Numbered from the stretch's first letter, positions 1 through 12,623 are shown. The stretch is DNA of 64,000 nt from Ziziphus jujuba (GCF_031755915.1 NC_083386.1:2697001-2761000); one strand, 5' to 3'. Made by a program: numbers and translations. Notes: a model not told the origin generated them from the sequence alone.

Positions 1-85
1 TTTCCTTCGCATGTCTCTCAAGGAGATTGACAAGAGAGAGATTCAATCCCTCGAATAACATGTTGTTTCTGTTTCTTCATACATT
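1..85 (+). pseudogene. 5' fragment of RING-H2 gene copy A, cut by CACTA insertion
   Basis: This stretch aligns with the first exon of the paralogue at 19809-20156, which shares SLKE..REIQSLE and VVS.SSY. The real start codon lies upstream of the window. In the frame of the paralogue (codons begin at position 2) there is a TAA at 56-58, where the paralogue has glycine, so this copy could not make the full protein even without the transposon. The exon is cut at 85 by the CACTA element and resumes at 18193. The last codon, ATT at 83-85, is the duplicated target site. Confidence 0.8.
83..85. repeat. Left target-site duplication ATT
   Basis: ATT directly precedes CACTAC. The same triplet follows GTAGTG at 18190-18192. 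A three-base duplication is diagnostic of CACTA insertion. Confidence 0.9.
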
Positions 86-105
86 CACTACGCGAAAAAT
101 AAGCT
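86..105 (+). repeat. Left terminal inverted repeat of CACTA element
   Basis: CACTACGCGAAAAATAAGCT. It shares CACTAC, an A-rich stretch and AGCT with the reverse complement of 18170-18189. GCGAC-bearing subterminal repeats follow at once. Confidence 0.9.
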
Positions 106-269
106 CTAGCGACACATTATTAGCGACGCTACGAGAAAAATGCGTCTAAAAAAATAATACCGCGACTCTGAGGTTAATACGTCAGTAAAAATTCGACCAA
201 TCGACGACGCATAAAAAAAAAGGTGTCGTCGAGAAGTCGCGAGAAACAAACACACACGACGCATAATAT

Positions 270-1600
270 TTAGAGTCGCTGAATAAACATAGTTATGCGT
301 CGCCTATTAGTGTAACATTGTTTTTTTCTTTTTTTTTTTGTTTTGCGTTTTTTTAAGTATGTAATAGTTGATGTTCTTTCAAATTTAAATAACAAGTGAA
401 AATGTTTAAATATTTGGGAAAATATTTTATTGATATAAGGCGACGTATACACTATTATGCGTCGCCCATTAGGGAAAAAATTTATATTTTTTGTTGTTTT
501 TTCTAAGTATTAAACAGTTGATATTCTTTTAACTTTAAATAACAAGTGAAAATGTTTAAGCAGCATGACATTTTTTTTTTTGAAAAAAATATTTTAAAAG
601 ATTTATTAATGATATCAGGAGACAAGAAGAATTGCGGGTCGCCTATTAGTCTATTATCATAAATTTTTTTTGAAATTTTTAGTAAGTATTAAACAGTTGA
701 TTTCTTTCAACTTTAAATAACAAGTGAAAATGTTATAGCTGCTTCACAGTGATTTTTTTTTTTTTTTTGTTTTCTCAAATACATTTTTAGCAAATATGTT
801 ATTGATATATGGCGACGCATAAATACCATTATGCGTCGCCTATTATGGTGAAATTTTTTTTTTTTTTTTGTGTTTTTCTGATTTCTTTCAACTTTAAATA
901 ACAAGTGAAAATGTTATAGCTGCTTCACAGTGCTGTTTTTTTGTTTTTTCAAATAAATTTATAGAAAATATGTTATTGATTTATGGCGACGCATAAATAC
1001 CATTATGCGTCGCCTATTATTGTGAAAGTTTTTTTTTTTTGTGTCTTTTTGATTTGTTTCAACTTTAAATAAAAAGTGAAAATGTTATAGCTGCTTCACA
1101 GTGATTTTTTTTTTGTTTTGTCAAATAAATTTTTAGCAAATATTTTATTTATATATGGCGACGCATAAATACCATTATGCGTCGCCTAATATTGTGAAAA
1201 ACTTTTTTTTTGGTGTTTTTCTGATTTGTTTCCACTTTAAATAAAAAGTGAAAATGTTATAGCTGCTTCACAGTGATTTAATTTTTTTGATTTTTTTAAT
1301 AAATTTTTACCAAAAAGTTTCTTGATATATGGCGACGTCTAGTATTGTGAAACAGGAAGATTTTAAAAAAAACACCTTCTCTAACTAGTTTAAATCTTTT
1401 AACTGGTTATTTGATGCAGGGATAAAATCAGATTGATTAAAAAAATAAAAAAATAAAACTCATTTATGTTGTTTAAATATTTTCACTGCTTATTTGATGA
1501 TGTAAGAAAATCAAATTGTTAAAAACCGTGGTTTTTTTGAAAGAAAAAAAAAAAAAGAGTACTAGGCGACGCATAATACTGCTTATGCGTCGCCTAAACC

Positions 1601-1648
<48 letters not shown>

Positions 1649-2128
1649 CTCTTTATATTATTTCAATATCTTCACTAGTTATTTCATGCTCAGCTAAAAT
1701 CCAATTGTTAAAAATGAAGGTTTAAAAAATATATATATATAGGGTATTAGGCGACGCATAATCATGGTTATGCGTCGCCTATTACTAAAATTCAAAAAAA
1801 AAAAAAACAAACTCTGTTTATCATCTTTAAATATTTTCACTGGTCATTTGATGCTGGAAGAAAATCAAATTGTTAAACAGGAAGATTTTAAAAAAAACAC
1901 CTTCTCTAACTAGTTTAAATCTTTTAACTCGTTATTTGATGCAGGGATAAAATCAGATTGATTAAAAAAATAAAAAAACAAAACTCATTTATGTTGTTTA
2001 AATATTTTCACTGCTTATTTGATGATGGAAGAAAATCAAATTGTTAAAAACCATGGTTTTTTTGAAAGAAGAAAAAAAAAAAAAAGGTATTAGGCGACGC
2101 ATAATACTGCTTATGCGTCGCCTAAACC

Positions 2129-2177
<49 letters not shown>

Positions 2178-4280
2178 CTCTTTATATTGTTTCAATATCT
2201 TCACTGGTTATTTCATGCTCAGCTAAAATCCAATTGTTAAAAATGAAGGTTTAAAAAATATATATATATAGGGTATTAGGCGACGCATAATCATGGTTAT
2301 GCGTCGCCTATTACTAAAATTCAAAAAAAAAAAAACAAACTCTGTTTATCATCTTTAAATATTTTCACTGGTCATTTGATGCTGGAAGAAAATCAAATTG
2401 TTAAACAGGAAGATTTTAAAAAAAACACCTTCTCTAACTAGTTTAAATCTTTTAACTGGTTATTTGATGCAGGGATAAAATCAGATTGATTAAAAAAATA
2501 AAAAAACAAAACTCATTTATGTTGTTTAAATATTTTCACTGCTTATTTGATGATGAAAGAAAATCAAATTGTTAAAAACCATGGTTTTTTTGAAAGAAGA
2601 AAAAAAAATGGGGTATTAGGCGACGCATAATACTGCTTATGCGTCGCCTAAACCCTAAATTTATAAAAAAAAAAATAAAAAAAAAAAAAAAAAAAAAACC
2701 TCTCTTTATATTGTTTCAATATCTTCACTGATTATTTCATGCTCAACTAAAATCCAATTGTTAAAAATGAAGGTTTAAAAAAAATATATATAGATAGGGT
2801 ATTAGGCGACGCATAATCATGATTATGCGTCGCCTATTACTAAAATACAAAAAAAAAAAAAAACTCTCTTTATCTTGTTTAAATATCTTCACTGGTTATT
2901 TGATGCTCCAACAAAATCAAATTGTTAAAAATGAAGGTTTAAAAAAAATATATATAGGGTATTAGGCGACGCATAAGAATGGTTATGCGTCGCCTATTAC
3001 TAAAATTCAAAAAAAAAAAACAAACTCTGTTTATCATCTTTAAATATTTTCACTGGTCATTTGATGCTGGAAGAAAATCAAATTGCTAAACAGGAAGATT
3101 TAAAAAAAAACACATTTTCTAACTAGTTTAAATCTTTTAACTGGTTATATGATGCAGGGATAAAATCAGATTGATTAAAAAAATAAAAAAACAAAGCTCA
3201 TTTATGTTGTTTAAATATTTTCACTGCTTATTTGATGATGGAAGAAAATCAAATTGTTAAAAACCATGGTTTTTTTGAAAGAAGAAAAAAAAAATGGGGT
3301 ATTAGGCGACGCATAATACTGATTATGCGTCGCCTAAACCCTAAATTAAAAAAAAAAAACCTCTCTTTATATTGTTTCAATATATTCACTGGTTATTTCA
3401 TGCTCAACTAAAATCCAATTGTTAAAAATGAAGGTTTAAAAAAATATATATATAGATAGGGTATTAGGCGACGCATAATCATGATTATGCGTCGCCTATT
3501 ACTAAAATTCAAAAAAAAAAAAACTCTCTTTATCTTGTTTAAATATCTTCACTGGTTATTTGATGCTCCAACAAAATCAAATTGTTAAAAATGAAGGTTT
3601 AAAAAAAATATATATAGGGTATTAGGCGACGCATAAGCATGGTTATACGTCGCCTATTACTAAAATTCAAACAAAAAAAAAAACTCTCTTGATCTTGTTT
3701 AAATATCTTCACTGGTTATTTGATGCTCAACTAAAATCCAACTGTTAAAAATGAAGGTTTAAAAAAAAAATAGGGTATTAGGCGACGCATAATCATGCTT
3801 ATGCGTCGCCTATTACTAAAATAACAAGTGAAAATGTTATAGCTGCTTCACAGTGCTGTTTTTTTGTTTTTTCAAATAAAGTTTTAGAAAATATGTTATA
3901 GATTTATGGCGACGCATAAATACCATTATGCGTCGCCTATTATTGTGAAAATTTTGTTTTTGTGTTTTTTCTGATTTGTTTCAACTTTAAATAAAAAGTG
4001 AAAATGTTATAGCTGCTTCACAGTGATTTTATTTTTTTGTTTTTTTAAATAAATTTTTAGCAAAATTTTTTTTGAATTATGGCGACGCATAAATACCATT
4101 ATGCGTCGCCTATTATTGTGAATATTTTTTTTCCTTTGGTTTTGTGAAAATATTTATCAATCTGTTTTACTTTTGGCATCATATAATCTGTTAAAATATT
4201 GAAGCACATAACTGTGATGGTTTTTTTTTTTTTTCTGCATTATTTGTATCAGGCGACTCTGAAGCATATTGTGCGTCGCC
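270..4280 (+). repeat. Left palindromic repeat array (about 21 cores)
   Basis: Units of about 160-190 bp each carry a hairpin core of the form AGGCGACGCATAA-N6-TTATGCGTCGCCT, followed by an A- or T-rich tract. Cores start near 811, 985, 1158, 1564, 1749, 2093, 2278, 2619, 2804, 2967, 3305, 3468, 3630, 3780, 3908 and 4081, with degenerate ones near 274, 440, 617, 1331 and 4252. Two unit families exist. T-rich units with CTGCTTCACAGTG occupy 700-1350 and 3805-4260. A-rich units occupy 1350-3800 and form a higher-order repeat of about 527 bp, marked by AACAGGAAGA at 1351, 1876 and 2404, then 3089 after a longer interval. They are probably binding sites for the element's own DNA-binding protein, as subterminal repeats are in En/Spm. 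Confidence 0.9.
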
Positions 4281-4474
4281 TGTTCATCGTTTATTTTAAT
4301 TATTTTTAATATTGTTTGAAATTTTGTAAAATTGGTATGTTTGAAACCAAAGTTCATGCAAAACAAATACTACCTTATGAGCGATTTTCACAAATTTGTC
4401 TACGATATTTTATATGTACAAACAAAAGCTATTAACAAAATCTAGCTATTTCACTACCATGCATATATATATAT

Positions 4475-7400
4475 TCATTGGTTTGAGATACTTGTGATCA
4501 TCGCTGTTGCCCATTCATCTCTAAATTCGTTGACATTTTCAGCTTGTAACCAAGTGACACCTTCGTACTGAACATGAGAAACTTATGTTAATACATATAA
4601 AAATAATCATAAATATTAATTATTACATAATAGAAATATGATGAAATCATTAAATTAATAATAATTTACCATTCCTCTTAAGTCCCGGGGAGGAACTTTG
4701 CGCCTAATGATATCTCGCATTATCATCATCATATAGTAACCGCATTCCGTATTCCCGGGCTGCATCGGTGTCTAAATTTGCAAACAGTAAATTATGTGTA
4801 ATATTAGATACGAATATATACAAGTATTTAAATTAACTAACAACTAATAATGCTAAGTTTTTATATATAATAATTACCTTAGTATTTTGCCACCGAAGTT
4901 TCTTTTCAAATGTCTTTCCTTGGTTCCATGCAACGAAGGAACTATATAGAAATATAAATATTGTATACGATTATACAATAGCTTCAAAAGTACAAATCCA
5001 ATATATATAAGAACAATTAAGTAAAAATATTAGAGTTATTAATTAACTTACTCGTCGATCAAAGATTTTAGATCCTTATCAATTATATTCTTATGAGTCT
5101 TCAAAGAATCAAAAAACCATGCTACTGCTTTGTATAAATCAACAACACATAGCATCCAATGATTCCTAAAAACACCAATAAATATTTTAGTTAATATGAT
5201 GTTTCTCGAAATGAATATTTTCATAACATAATTCAATAAAACTAACACAATATTACCTTGCACAGTAGGGAAATAACCATAGTTGATTATTTCTTGCATC
5301 TTGCCATCTACTCAATATATTTGATATCCGTTCATGAGGGTTTTGATGACCAACCGAAGCAATAATATCCGGATGAACAAAGCAATATTTCCCTTCGAAG
5401 GAGCCCGTCAATCCCTCACATAAATGCCTACATAATCCGATTACCAATAATTATAGTGTTTAATTAATTAAATTAAAGAATTAGTTATAAAGACATCCAA
5501 ATTTAGTTTACCTTATGTAGAATGAGATGCATTCGGACGATAATTCTTGCATGTAACAAAAATCGTTTATATCGCTACTCGCTATGGCCAACTGTTGTTC
5601 TTCCCCAAAGATCTCTTTTTTCATATTAAAAAACCATAAATGATCGCTATCGACGTCCTTGATCCGACGTAGCAACTCTCGGATCGTTGGGGTAACGATT
5701 AAGGGATCAACATTATCATCTTCATCATTCTCAACATTTGACCTGTTCGAGCTTCCCTACAAAATATCAACAAACAACATTTAAAATAGAACAAAAATGA
5801 AATTATTTTAAACTTCATTAATATATATAGCTGCATCGAACAATACCTCCTCAGATGGCAAGATAACAAGATCTCTTGGCCATGCAACAAATGCACCTTC
5901 AGCATCACCGACACGTATGATGTCAAATGACGGAATAGGCAAAGGTGCAAATCCATCAATAACATCATCAACAGTTACCTTATAATTTGCTGCACCTAGC
6001 TTCACACCATGGCACATATCCGTTGGCAGCGAAGGTACCAAAGTGCCACATGCTACTATATGGCCAACATTGCCTTGTGCAAGATTGCATTTTACACCCT
6101 GCAAAGTTAAAAAAAAAAAATAATAATATATATATGTTCACATGACAATATTCCTTCAACTTAAAGACTCGATCCCATGACCTCATGGCGGTAGGTAAGA
6201 CCCTTCAACCATGGGAGCTATATAGATAGTAATAACCTACTTAAACATGCATACATAAATATATATAAATAAATAAATAAATAAATCAATCAATCAATAA
6301 TCACCTCAGGATAGATCCGAGGAGCATCAATCCAAGATGTAGATTGGGTCCGATGAGCAGCAACATCATCGAATTGGGTGCCCAGAGCATCAACATCATC
6401 GGCTGGGGGGGTCCCATGAGCAGCAACATCATCGACTTGGGTCCCACGAGCATTAACATCATCGGCTGGAGGGGTCCCTAGACCAGCAACATCATCGACT
6501 TGGGTCCCAGGAGCAGCAACAGTATCGGCTAGATGAGCGAGTGACGGAATCTGAATACCACATGCCGATATGAGCGCATCAACTTGGGCAGCGCTGCTGC
6601 TGCTTGAATTTCTGACGATCGCCATTAGACCTTTGAGCAGCGTCTCATACATTGAATTGTTTCCACTTCCCTCCGACTTGGTCTTTTTTTGTGAACTCGG
6701 CTTAGGAGTATGGAAAAAGTTATTCACCGTGTATCCTTTGCCTCGACCCCTAAGCCTACCTCCATACTCCTCTTTTCCCAAAGCTTGTGTTAGGATATCC
6801 ACAGGAGGTGAAGGCCCAATTTCTCCTTCTGTTGCCTTCTTCTTTAAGTCATTCTACAATATATTGTTGAAATGATTGAATATATCAGTTTATATAATAA
6901 TGAACTAAATAATAATATATGCAACAAATATTCATATAAAATACAATACTCACAATTTTTTCCGCTACATGTTCAGTTTCTTCATTTGCATATTTTCCAT
7001 CCTTCCCCATACGTGCCCGTATCCACAGGTCATCTCGGTCTACATAATCTTCAGTGCCTCTTTCAAGTTGCTTCAAAATTACAAATAAATTAATTTTAAT
7101 AATGCATGCAACTGATCAAGTAACAATGACAAAATTATTATGGTTAAATGTAAATAAAAATAAATTGCATACAATGGCTCTTTCTAATCTCGCGTAGCCC
7201 ATTGCACCCATCCTATGCGGATACTTGTTTAATTGCCGTTTTTCCGAATATTTTTGACTTAATGCCTACAAAAGTTATAAACAAACATATTAGAAAACCC
7301 AAATAACATAAGTCACCATAACAAATTTTAATTTTTATATAAATAATGCCAGCGCAATTTAATACAACAGTACCGTGCGTTAAATAAACTATACCTGGAA

Positions 7401-8111
7401 TTTATCCGACAACCTTTGTTGTACAAAATCATCCCACACCTCTTGGCTTATGAATTCATAAATTGAGGGTCGATGCTTCAACTTTTCGGGTGTGTCAATA
7501 TATGGTCGAACAAAAGATCTATACAAGTAATTCTTGAATTTTCTCCATTTGTCACAACAATCTTTTAAAGTTGCCTTCCTAAAACTATCATCCTTACCCG
7601 TATATTGCTGCAAAATTAAAATATATATATATATATATATTTAGTAACATTGATTGACAAGTAAATGCGGTAAGTTAGAAATGCAAGTAAAATGCATATA
7701 TACAAGCTGCAAATGCAAAAAAAGAATTATAAAATCTCCATCAATTAAATATTATTTATAATAAACAATATCTAACAATAATGCACTCCGTACCTTTATT
7801 GATGCCCATAGGTTATCTTTTAACCTATCGGACACATCTCTCCAATTAGATATATTAATTGGTATTGTGCTCCTAGCCAACGAGCCCTCCAAATTGTTTA
7901 GTCGAACGGCCTCAGAGTTAATAGCAACTCCAACCTCATTATATTGAGGTTCCAAGCTTTTGTTTCCCGCCAAATGCTTCCTAAGGCCTTTCATTGTTGT
8001 GGCCCCTCGTTTTCTACGCCTTGGGGATGATGTATTCGGCCTTTCCATATCACTAGATGGTGATCCAGCGCCATCCCCATCCGAGAGGACATGTTCATTA
8101 AAAGAATCCAT
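4475..8111 (-). CDS. CACTA second protein: Transposase_24 (Ptta/En/Spm) with C-terminal Ulp1-like protease
   Basis: Twelve exons with GT-AG introns join in frame to 776 aa: 8111-7794, 7607-7395, 7265-7173, 7070-6954, 6853-6305, 6098-5847, 5756-5512, 5427-5257, 5165-5052, 4941-4878, 4771-4670, 4567-4475. Residues about 85-250 match the Transposase_24 family (NWRDVSDRLKDNLW, KWRKFKNYLYR, EVWDDFVQQRLS, YPHRMGAMGYARL). Residues about 380-425 are imperfect repeats of GTQVDDVAAHGTPPADDV. Exon 6 resembles the domain often seen next to transposon Ulp1 modules (CNLAQGNVGHIVA...VAWPRDLV). The C-terminus is a Ulp1/C48-type cysteine protease with the order His655 (NHWMLCVV), Asp672 (WFFDSL), Gln716 (MQPG) and Cys722 (TECGYY), so the catalytic set is complete. 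The start codon lies four bases after a plausible acceptor, implying a 5'UTR intron. Whether it is expressed is unknown. Confidence 0.88.
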
Positions 8112-9024
8112 AATTCTACATACAAAAAACATAAACACAAATTAATATTACTAACAATATAGGGTGTAGTATAATGAATAAACCAATAATAACAATAATA
8201 AACGATAAATTCATGTAATTTATTTACCAAGTGATGCAGTAATAGTATCTTCTCTTAACATCTATCCTCTTTAACAGTCATTAACATTTTCAAACTTTGC
8301 AACCGGCGACTAAATCACTATGGATTTTGAGTCGCACAAACGACGTCGTTTTAAGACCCAAAACAGAGCACCTCTGACATTTCCCACGCAAATTTAACCA
8401 TATAAACACATAATACAAATAATAGCATATAATTTTGCTTTACATACAATCGAACCCCACTTAATAAATATAGCTATTTTTCCAAAAAAAATTTAGCTAA
8501 CCCATTGTCGACAACAAGCCATGATTTTGACAACATAAAACCCCACCAAAATTACAGTAACGAACAAATATTTAAAAAAAAAAAACAAAAACACCAGCAA
8601 ACATAATTTTCTTTCCAGCAAACACATACACAACCGAACCCCAAAAGGGATGAAAAACAGCACACAAAAACAGCACACATACACCACCGAACCCCAAAAG
8701 GGATGAAAAACAGCACACAAAAACAGCACACCTTTACAAATCCAGCAATCAAGAGGAAGTTCAAGCCACCACAGCAGCGACGGCGACGGCACGGCAGCAA
8801 CCCAGCAACCAAATCCCGGCGACGAGACGGCAAAAACCCCAGCCACCCAGTGCCACGGCGACGGCGACGGAGAGAAGGTGAAGTTCTTGCAACCCAACCA
8901 CCGGCAAGAAGGAAGAAGAAGGAACTTTGGGTATTTAGGAAAGAAACCCACAAAATCCTTCAAACCCTTGAAAGAAACAAGAATGCATAATGAGAGTGAT
9001 CCTTCAAAATCTTCTCATACCCTC

Positions 9025-9038
9025 TAGATTGCTTCCAA
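9025..9038 (-). promoter_or_regulatory. Shared promoter motif TTGGAAGCAATCTA, copy 1
   Basis: The minus strand reads TTGGAAGCAATCTA, identical to 12624-12637 on the plus strand. Each copy points toward its own gene, and TTAGTAC lies just upstream of both. Confidence 0.6.
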
Positions 9039-9112
9039 CTCTCTAGTTCCCGTACTAATGGTTAATGGTTGAAAAGAAAGCCCATAGATTAACGTGCCAT
9101 TTTATTTATAAT

Positions 9113-9120
9113 ATTTCATT
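9113..9120 (-). promoter_or_regulatory. TATA box, minus-strand transposon gene
   Basis: The minus strand reads TATAAATA. The position, upstream of the shared promoter motif and about 1 kb before the first ATG, fits a core promoter followed by a leader with an intron. The transcription start is not known. Confidence 0.45.
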
Positions 9121-9239
9121 AATATTGGGGAATAAAAAATATGTTATTAAAAATATTTTAGGGGCAAAAAAAATATTTAAAGACACTTACAAAGGAAAAA
9201 ATGGAAATACAAAAAAAATAAATAAATAAAAATAAATCA

Positions 9240-10134
9240 GACAAAGCGACGTATAAAGAATAAAATACGTCGCCTATAATAATTAAAAATAATATAAATT
9301 TTAAGAGTTTTGAAAATCAAATTAAAAATAATATAAATATTTTCACTGCTTATTTGATGATGGAAGAAAATCAAATTGTTAAAAACCATGATTTTTTTGA
9401 GAGAAAAAAAAAAATGGGGTACTAGGCGACGCATAATACTGCTTATGCGTCGCCTAAACCCTAAATTTAAAAAAAAAAAAAAAAAAAACACTCTTTATAT
9501 TGTTTCAATATCTTCACTGGTTATTTCATGCTCAACTAAAATCCAATTGTTAAAAATGAAGGTTTAAAAAAAATATATATAGATAGGGTATTAGGCGACG
9601 CATAATCATGATTATGCGTCGCCTATTACTAAAATTCAAAAAAAAAAAAAAACTCTCTTTATCTTGTTTAAATATCTTCACTGGTTATTTAATGCTCCAA
9701 CAAAATCAAATTGTTAAAAATGAAGGTTTAAAAAAAATATATATAGGGTATTAGGCGACGCATAATCATGGTTATGCGTCGCCTATTACTAAAATTCAAA
9801 AAAAAAAAAACAAACTCTGTTTATCATCTTTAAACATTTTCACTGGTCATTTGATGCTGGAAGAAAATCAAATTGTTAAACAGGAAGATTTTAAGAAAAA
9901 CACCTTCTCTAACTAGTTTAAATCTTTTAACTGGTTATTTGATGCAGAGATAACATCAGATTGATTAAAAAAATAAAAAAACAAAACTCATTTATGTTGT
10001 TTAAATATTTTCACTGCTTATTTGATGATGGAAGAAAATCAAATTGTTAAAAACCATGGTTTTTTTCAAAGAAGAAAAATAAAAAAAAAAAGGTATTAGG
10101 CGACGCATAATACTGATTATGCGTCGCCTAAACC

Positions 10135-10182
<48 letters not shown>

Positions 10183-10662
10183 CTCTTTATATTGTTTCAA
10201 TATCTTCACTGGTTATTTCATGCTCAGCTAAAATCCAATTCTTAAAAACGAAGGTTTAAAAAATATATATATAGGGTATTAGGCGACGCATAATCATGGT
10301 TATGCGTCGCCTATTACTAAAATTCAAAAAAAAAAAAAACAAACTCTGTTTATCATCTTTAAATATTTTCACTGGTTTTGATGCTGGAAGAAAATCAAAT
10401 TGTTAAATAGGAAGATTTTAAGAAAACCAGCTTCTCTAACTAGTTTAAATCTTTTAACTGGTTATTTGATGCAGAGATAACATCAGATTGATTAAAAAAA
10501 TAAAAAAACAAAACTCATTTATGTTGTTTAAATATTTTCACTGCTTATTTGATGATGGAAGAAAATCAAATTGTTAAAAATCATGGTTTTTTTGAAAGAA
10601 GAAAAAAAAAAAAAGGGTATTAGGCGACGCATAATACTGATTATTCGTCGCCTAAAACCTAA

Positions 10663-10699
<37 letters not shown>

Positions 10700-11447
10700 C
10701 TCTTTATATTGTTTCAATATCTTCACTGGTTATTTCATGCTCAGCTAAAATCCAATTGTTAAAAATGAAGGTTTAAAAAATATATATATAGGGTATTAGG
10801 CGACGCATAATCATGGTTATGCGTCGCCTATTACTAAAATTCAAAAAAAAAAAAACAAACTCTGTTTATCATCTTTAAATATTTTCACTGGTCATTTGAT
10901 GCTGGAAGAAAATCAAATTGTTAAACAGGAAGATTTTAAAAAAAACACCTTCTCTAACTAGTTTAAATCTTTTAACTGGTTATTTGACGCAGGGATAAAA
11001 TCAGATTGATTAAAAAAATAAAAAAACAAAACTCATTTATGTTGTTTAAATATTTTCACTGCTTATTTAATGATGGAAGAAAATCAAATTGTTAAAAACC
11101 ATGGTTTTTTTGAAAGAAGAAAAAAAAAAAAGGGGTATTAGGCGACGCATAATACTGATTATGCGTCGCCTAAACCCTAAATTAAAAAAAAAAAAAAAAA
11201 AAAAAACCTCTCTTTATATTGTTTCAATATCTTCACTGGTTATTTCATGCTCAGCTAAAATCCAATTGTTAAAAATGAAGGTTTAAAAAATATATATATA
11301 GGGTATTAGGCGACGCATAATCATGGTTATGCGTCGCCTATTACTAAAATTCAAAAAAAAAAAAAAACTCTCTTGATCTTGTTTAAATATCTTCACTGGT
11401 TATTTGATGCTGGAAGAAAATCCAATTGTTAAAAATGAAGGTTTAAA

Positions 11448-11489
<42 letters not shown>

Positions 11490-12310
11490 TTAGGCGACGC
11501 ATAATCATGATTATGCGTCGCCTATTACTAAAATTCAAAAAAAAAAAAAATTCTCTTTATCTTGTTTAAATATCTTCACTGGTTATTTGATGCTCCAACA
11601 AAATCAAATTGTTAAAAATGAAGGTTTAAAAAAAATATATATAGGGTATTAGGCGACGCATAAGCATGGTTATGCGTCGCCTATTACTAAAATTCAAACA
11701 AAAAAAAAAAACTCTCTTGATCTTGTTTAAATATCTTCACTGGTTATTTGATGCTCAACTAAAATCCAATTGTTAAAAATGAAGGTTTAAAAAAAAAATA
11801 GGGTATGAGGCGACGCATAAGCATGATTATGCGTCGCCTATTACTAAAATTCAAAAAAAAAAAAAACTCTCTTTATCTTGTTTAAATATCTTCACTGGTT
11901 ATTTGATGCTCCAACAAAATCAAATTGTTAAAAATGAAGGTTTAAAAAATATATATATAGGGTATTAGGCGACGCATAAGCATCGTTATGCGTCGCCTAT
12001 TACTAAAATTCAAACAAAAAAAAAAAACTCTCTTGATCTTGTTTAAATATCTTCACTGGTTATTTGATGCTCAACTAAAATCCAATTGTTAAAAAAAAAT
12101 AGGGTATTAGGCGACGCATAAGCATGATTATGCGTCGCCTATTACTAAAATTAGAAAAAAAAAACTCTTTTTATCTTGTTTAAATATCTTCACTGGTTAT
12201 TTGATGCTCCAACAAAATCAAATTGTTAAAAATGAAGGTTTGAAAAAAATATATGAAAAAAAAAAGAGATATAAGGCGACGCATAATACTGCTTATGTGT
12301 CGCCTATTAC
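9240..12310 (+). repeat. Second palindromic repeat array, between the divergent transposon genes (about 16 cores)
   Basis: It has the same A-rich unit family and orientation as 1350-3800. Cores begin near 9245, 9424, 9594, 9757, 10099, 10282, 10623, 10799, 11141, 11309, 11493, 11652, 11809, 11968, 12110 and 12276. The higher-order period is about 518 bp (markers at 9889, 10406 and 10924). Long A runs and (TA)n tracts separate units. The core at 10623 is damaged (TTATTCGTCGCC). The block therefore sits both between the two promoters and as a direct copy of the left array. Confidence 0.9.
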
Positions 12311-12533
12311 TAAAATTAAAAGTTAGATCAATGAGTCGCTAGATCATATGCCTTTTTAAATGTAAAATTACCATTTTAGAATTATTGCCAAAAGTTTAAG
12401 AAGTAAATAAACAGTACTTGGAGAAACTTATTTGTTTTAAACGAATTAAAAAAAGAGCGTCTATGAAACTGTTTATCCTTTAGCGACACAGTTTATCTGA
12501 ATATGTCGCCTGTTTATCCAATTTCTTAAAATT

Positions 12534-12541
12534 TTTGGCGC
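12534..12541 (+). promoter_or_regulatory. E2F-type site upstream of TNP2 gene
   Basis: TTTGGCGC matches the plant E2F consensus TTTSSCGC. It lies about 90 bp before the shared motif. A single 8-mer match is weak on its own. Confidence 0.3.
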
Positions 12542-12623
12542 GCTTTCAAAATTTACGCGGGATTTTGAATACCATTTCTTTTCACAAAATATGGGTTAGT
12601 ACACTTCATAATAGGTGTTAGAA

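Larger units (their letters stand above)
8112..9239 (-). promoter_or_regulatory. 5'UTR and promoter region of the Ulp1/Transposase_24 gene
   Basis: Read on the minus strand, there is a TATAAATA box at 9120-9113. About 75 bases further in is a motif shared with the TNP2 promoter (9038-9025). Then comes a GC-richer stretch with CCGTCGCCGTCGCC repeats (8880-8770), an internal duplication around 8640-8730 and AT-rich sequence. GTATGTAG just before the ATG looks like the acceptor of a leader intron. Open frames seen here on both strands have no recognisable protein features and look like GC-repeat artefacts. Confidence 0.5.

Noticed and set aside
1516..2226. Short lysine-rich open frames through the A-rich array
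   Set aside because: They are translations of poly-A tracts and hairpin cores, repeated in each unit, with no independent support.
8493..8990. Overlapping open frames of 95-156 codons on both strands
   Set aside because: They arise from GC-rich CGACGG repeats in the probable leader of the minus-strand transposon gene and have no domain; the frames on opposite strands exclude one another.
270..12310. CRISPR-like look of regular palindromic repeats with spacers
   Set aside because: The DNA is plant nuclear, the 'spacers' are themselves repeated homopolymer-rich units, and the arrays lie inside a CACTA transposon.
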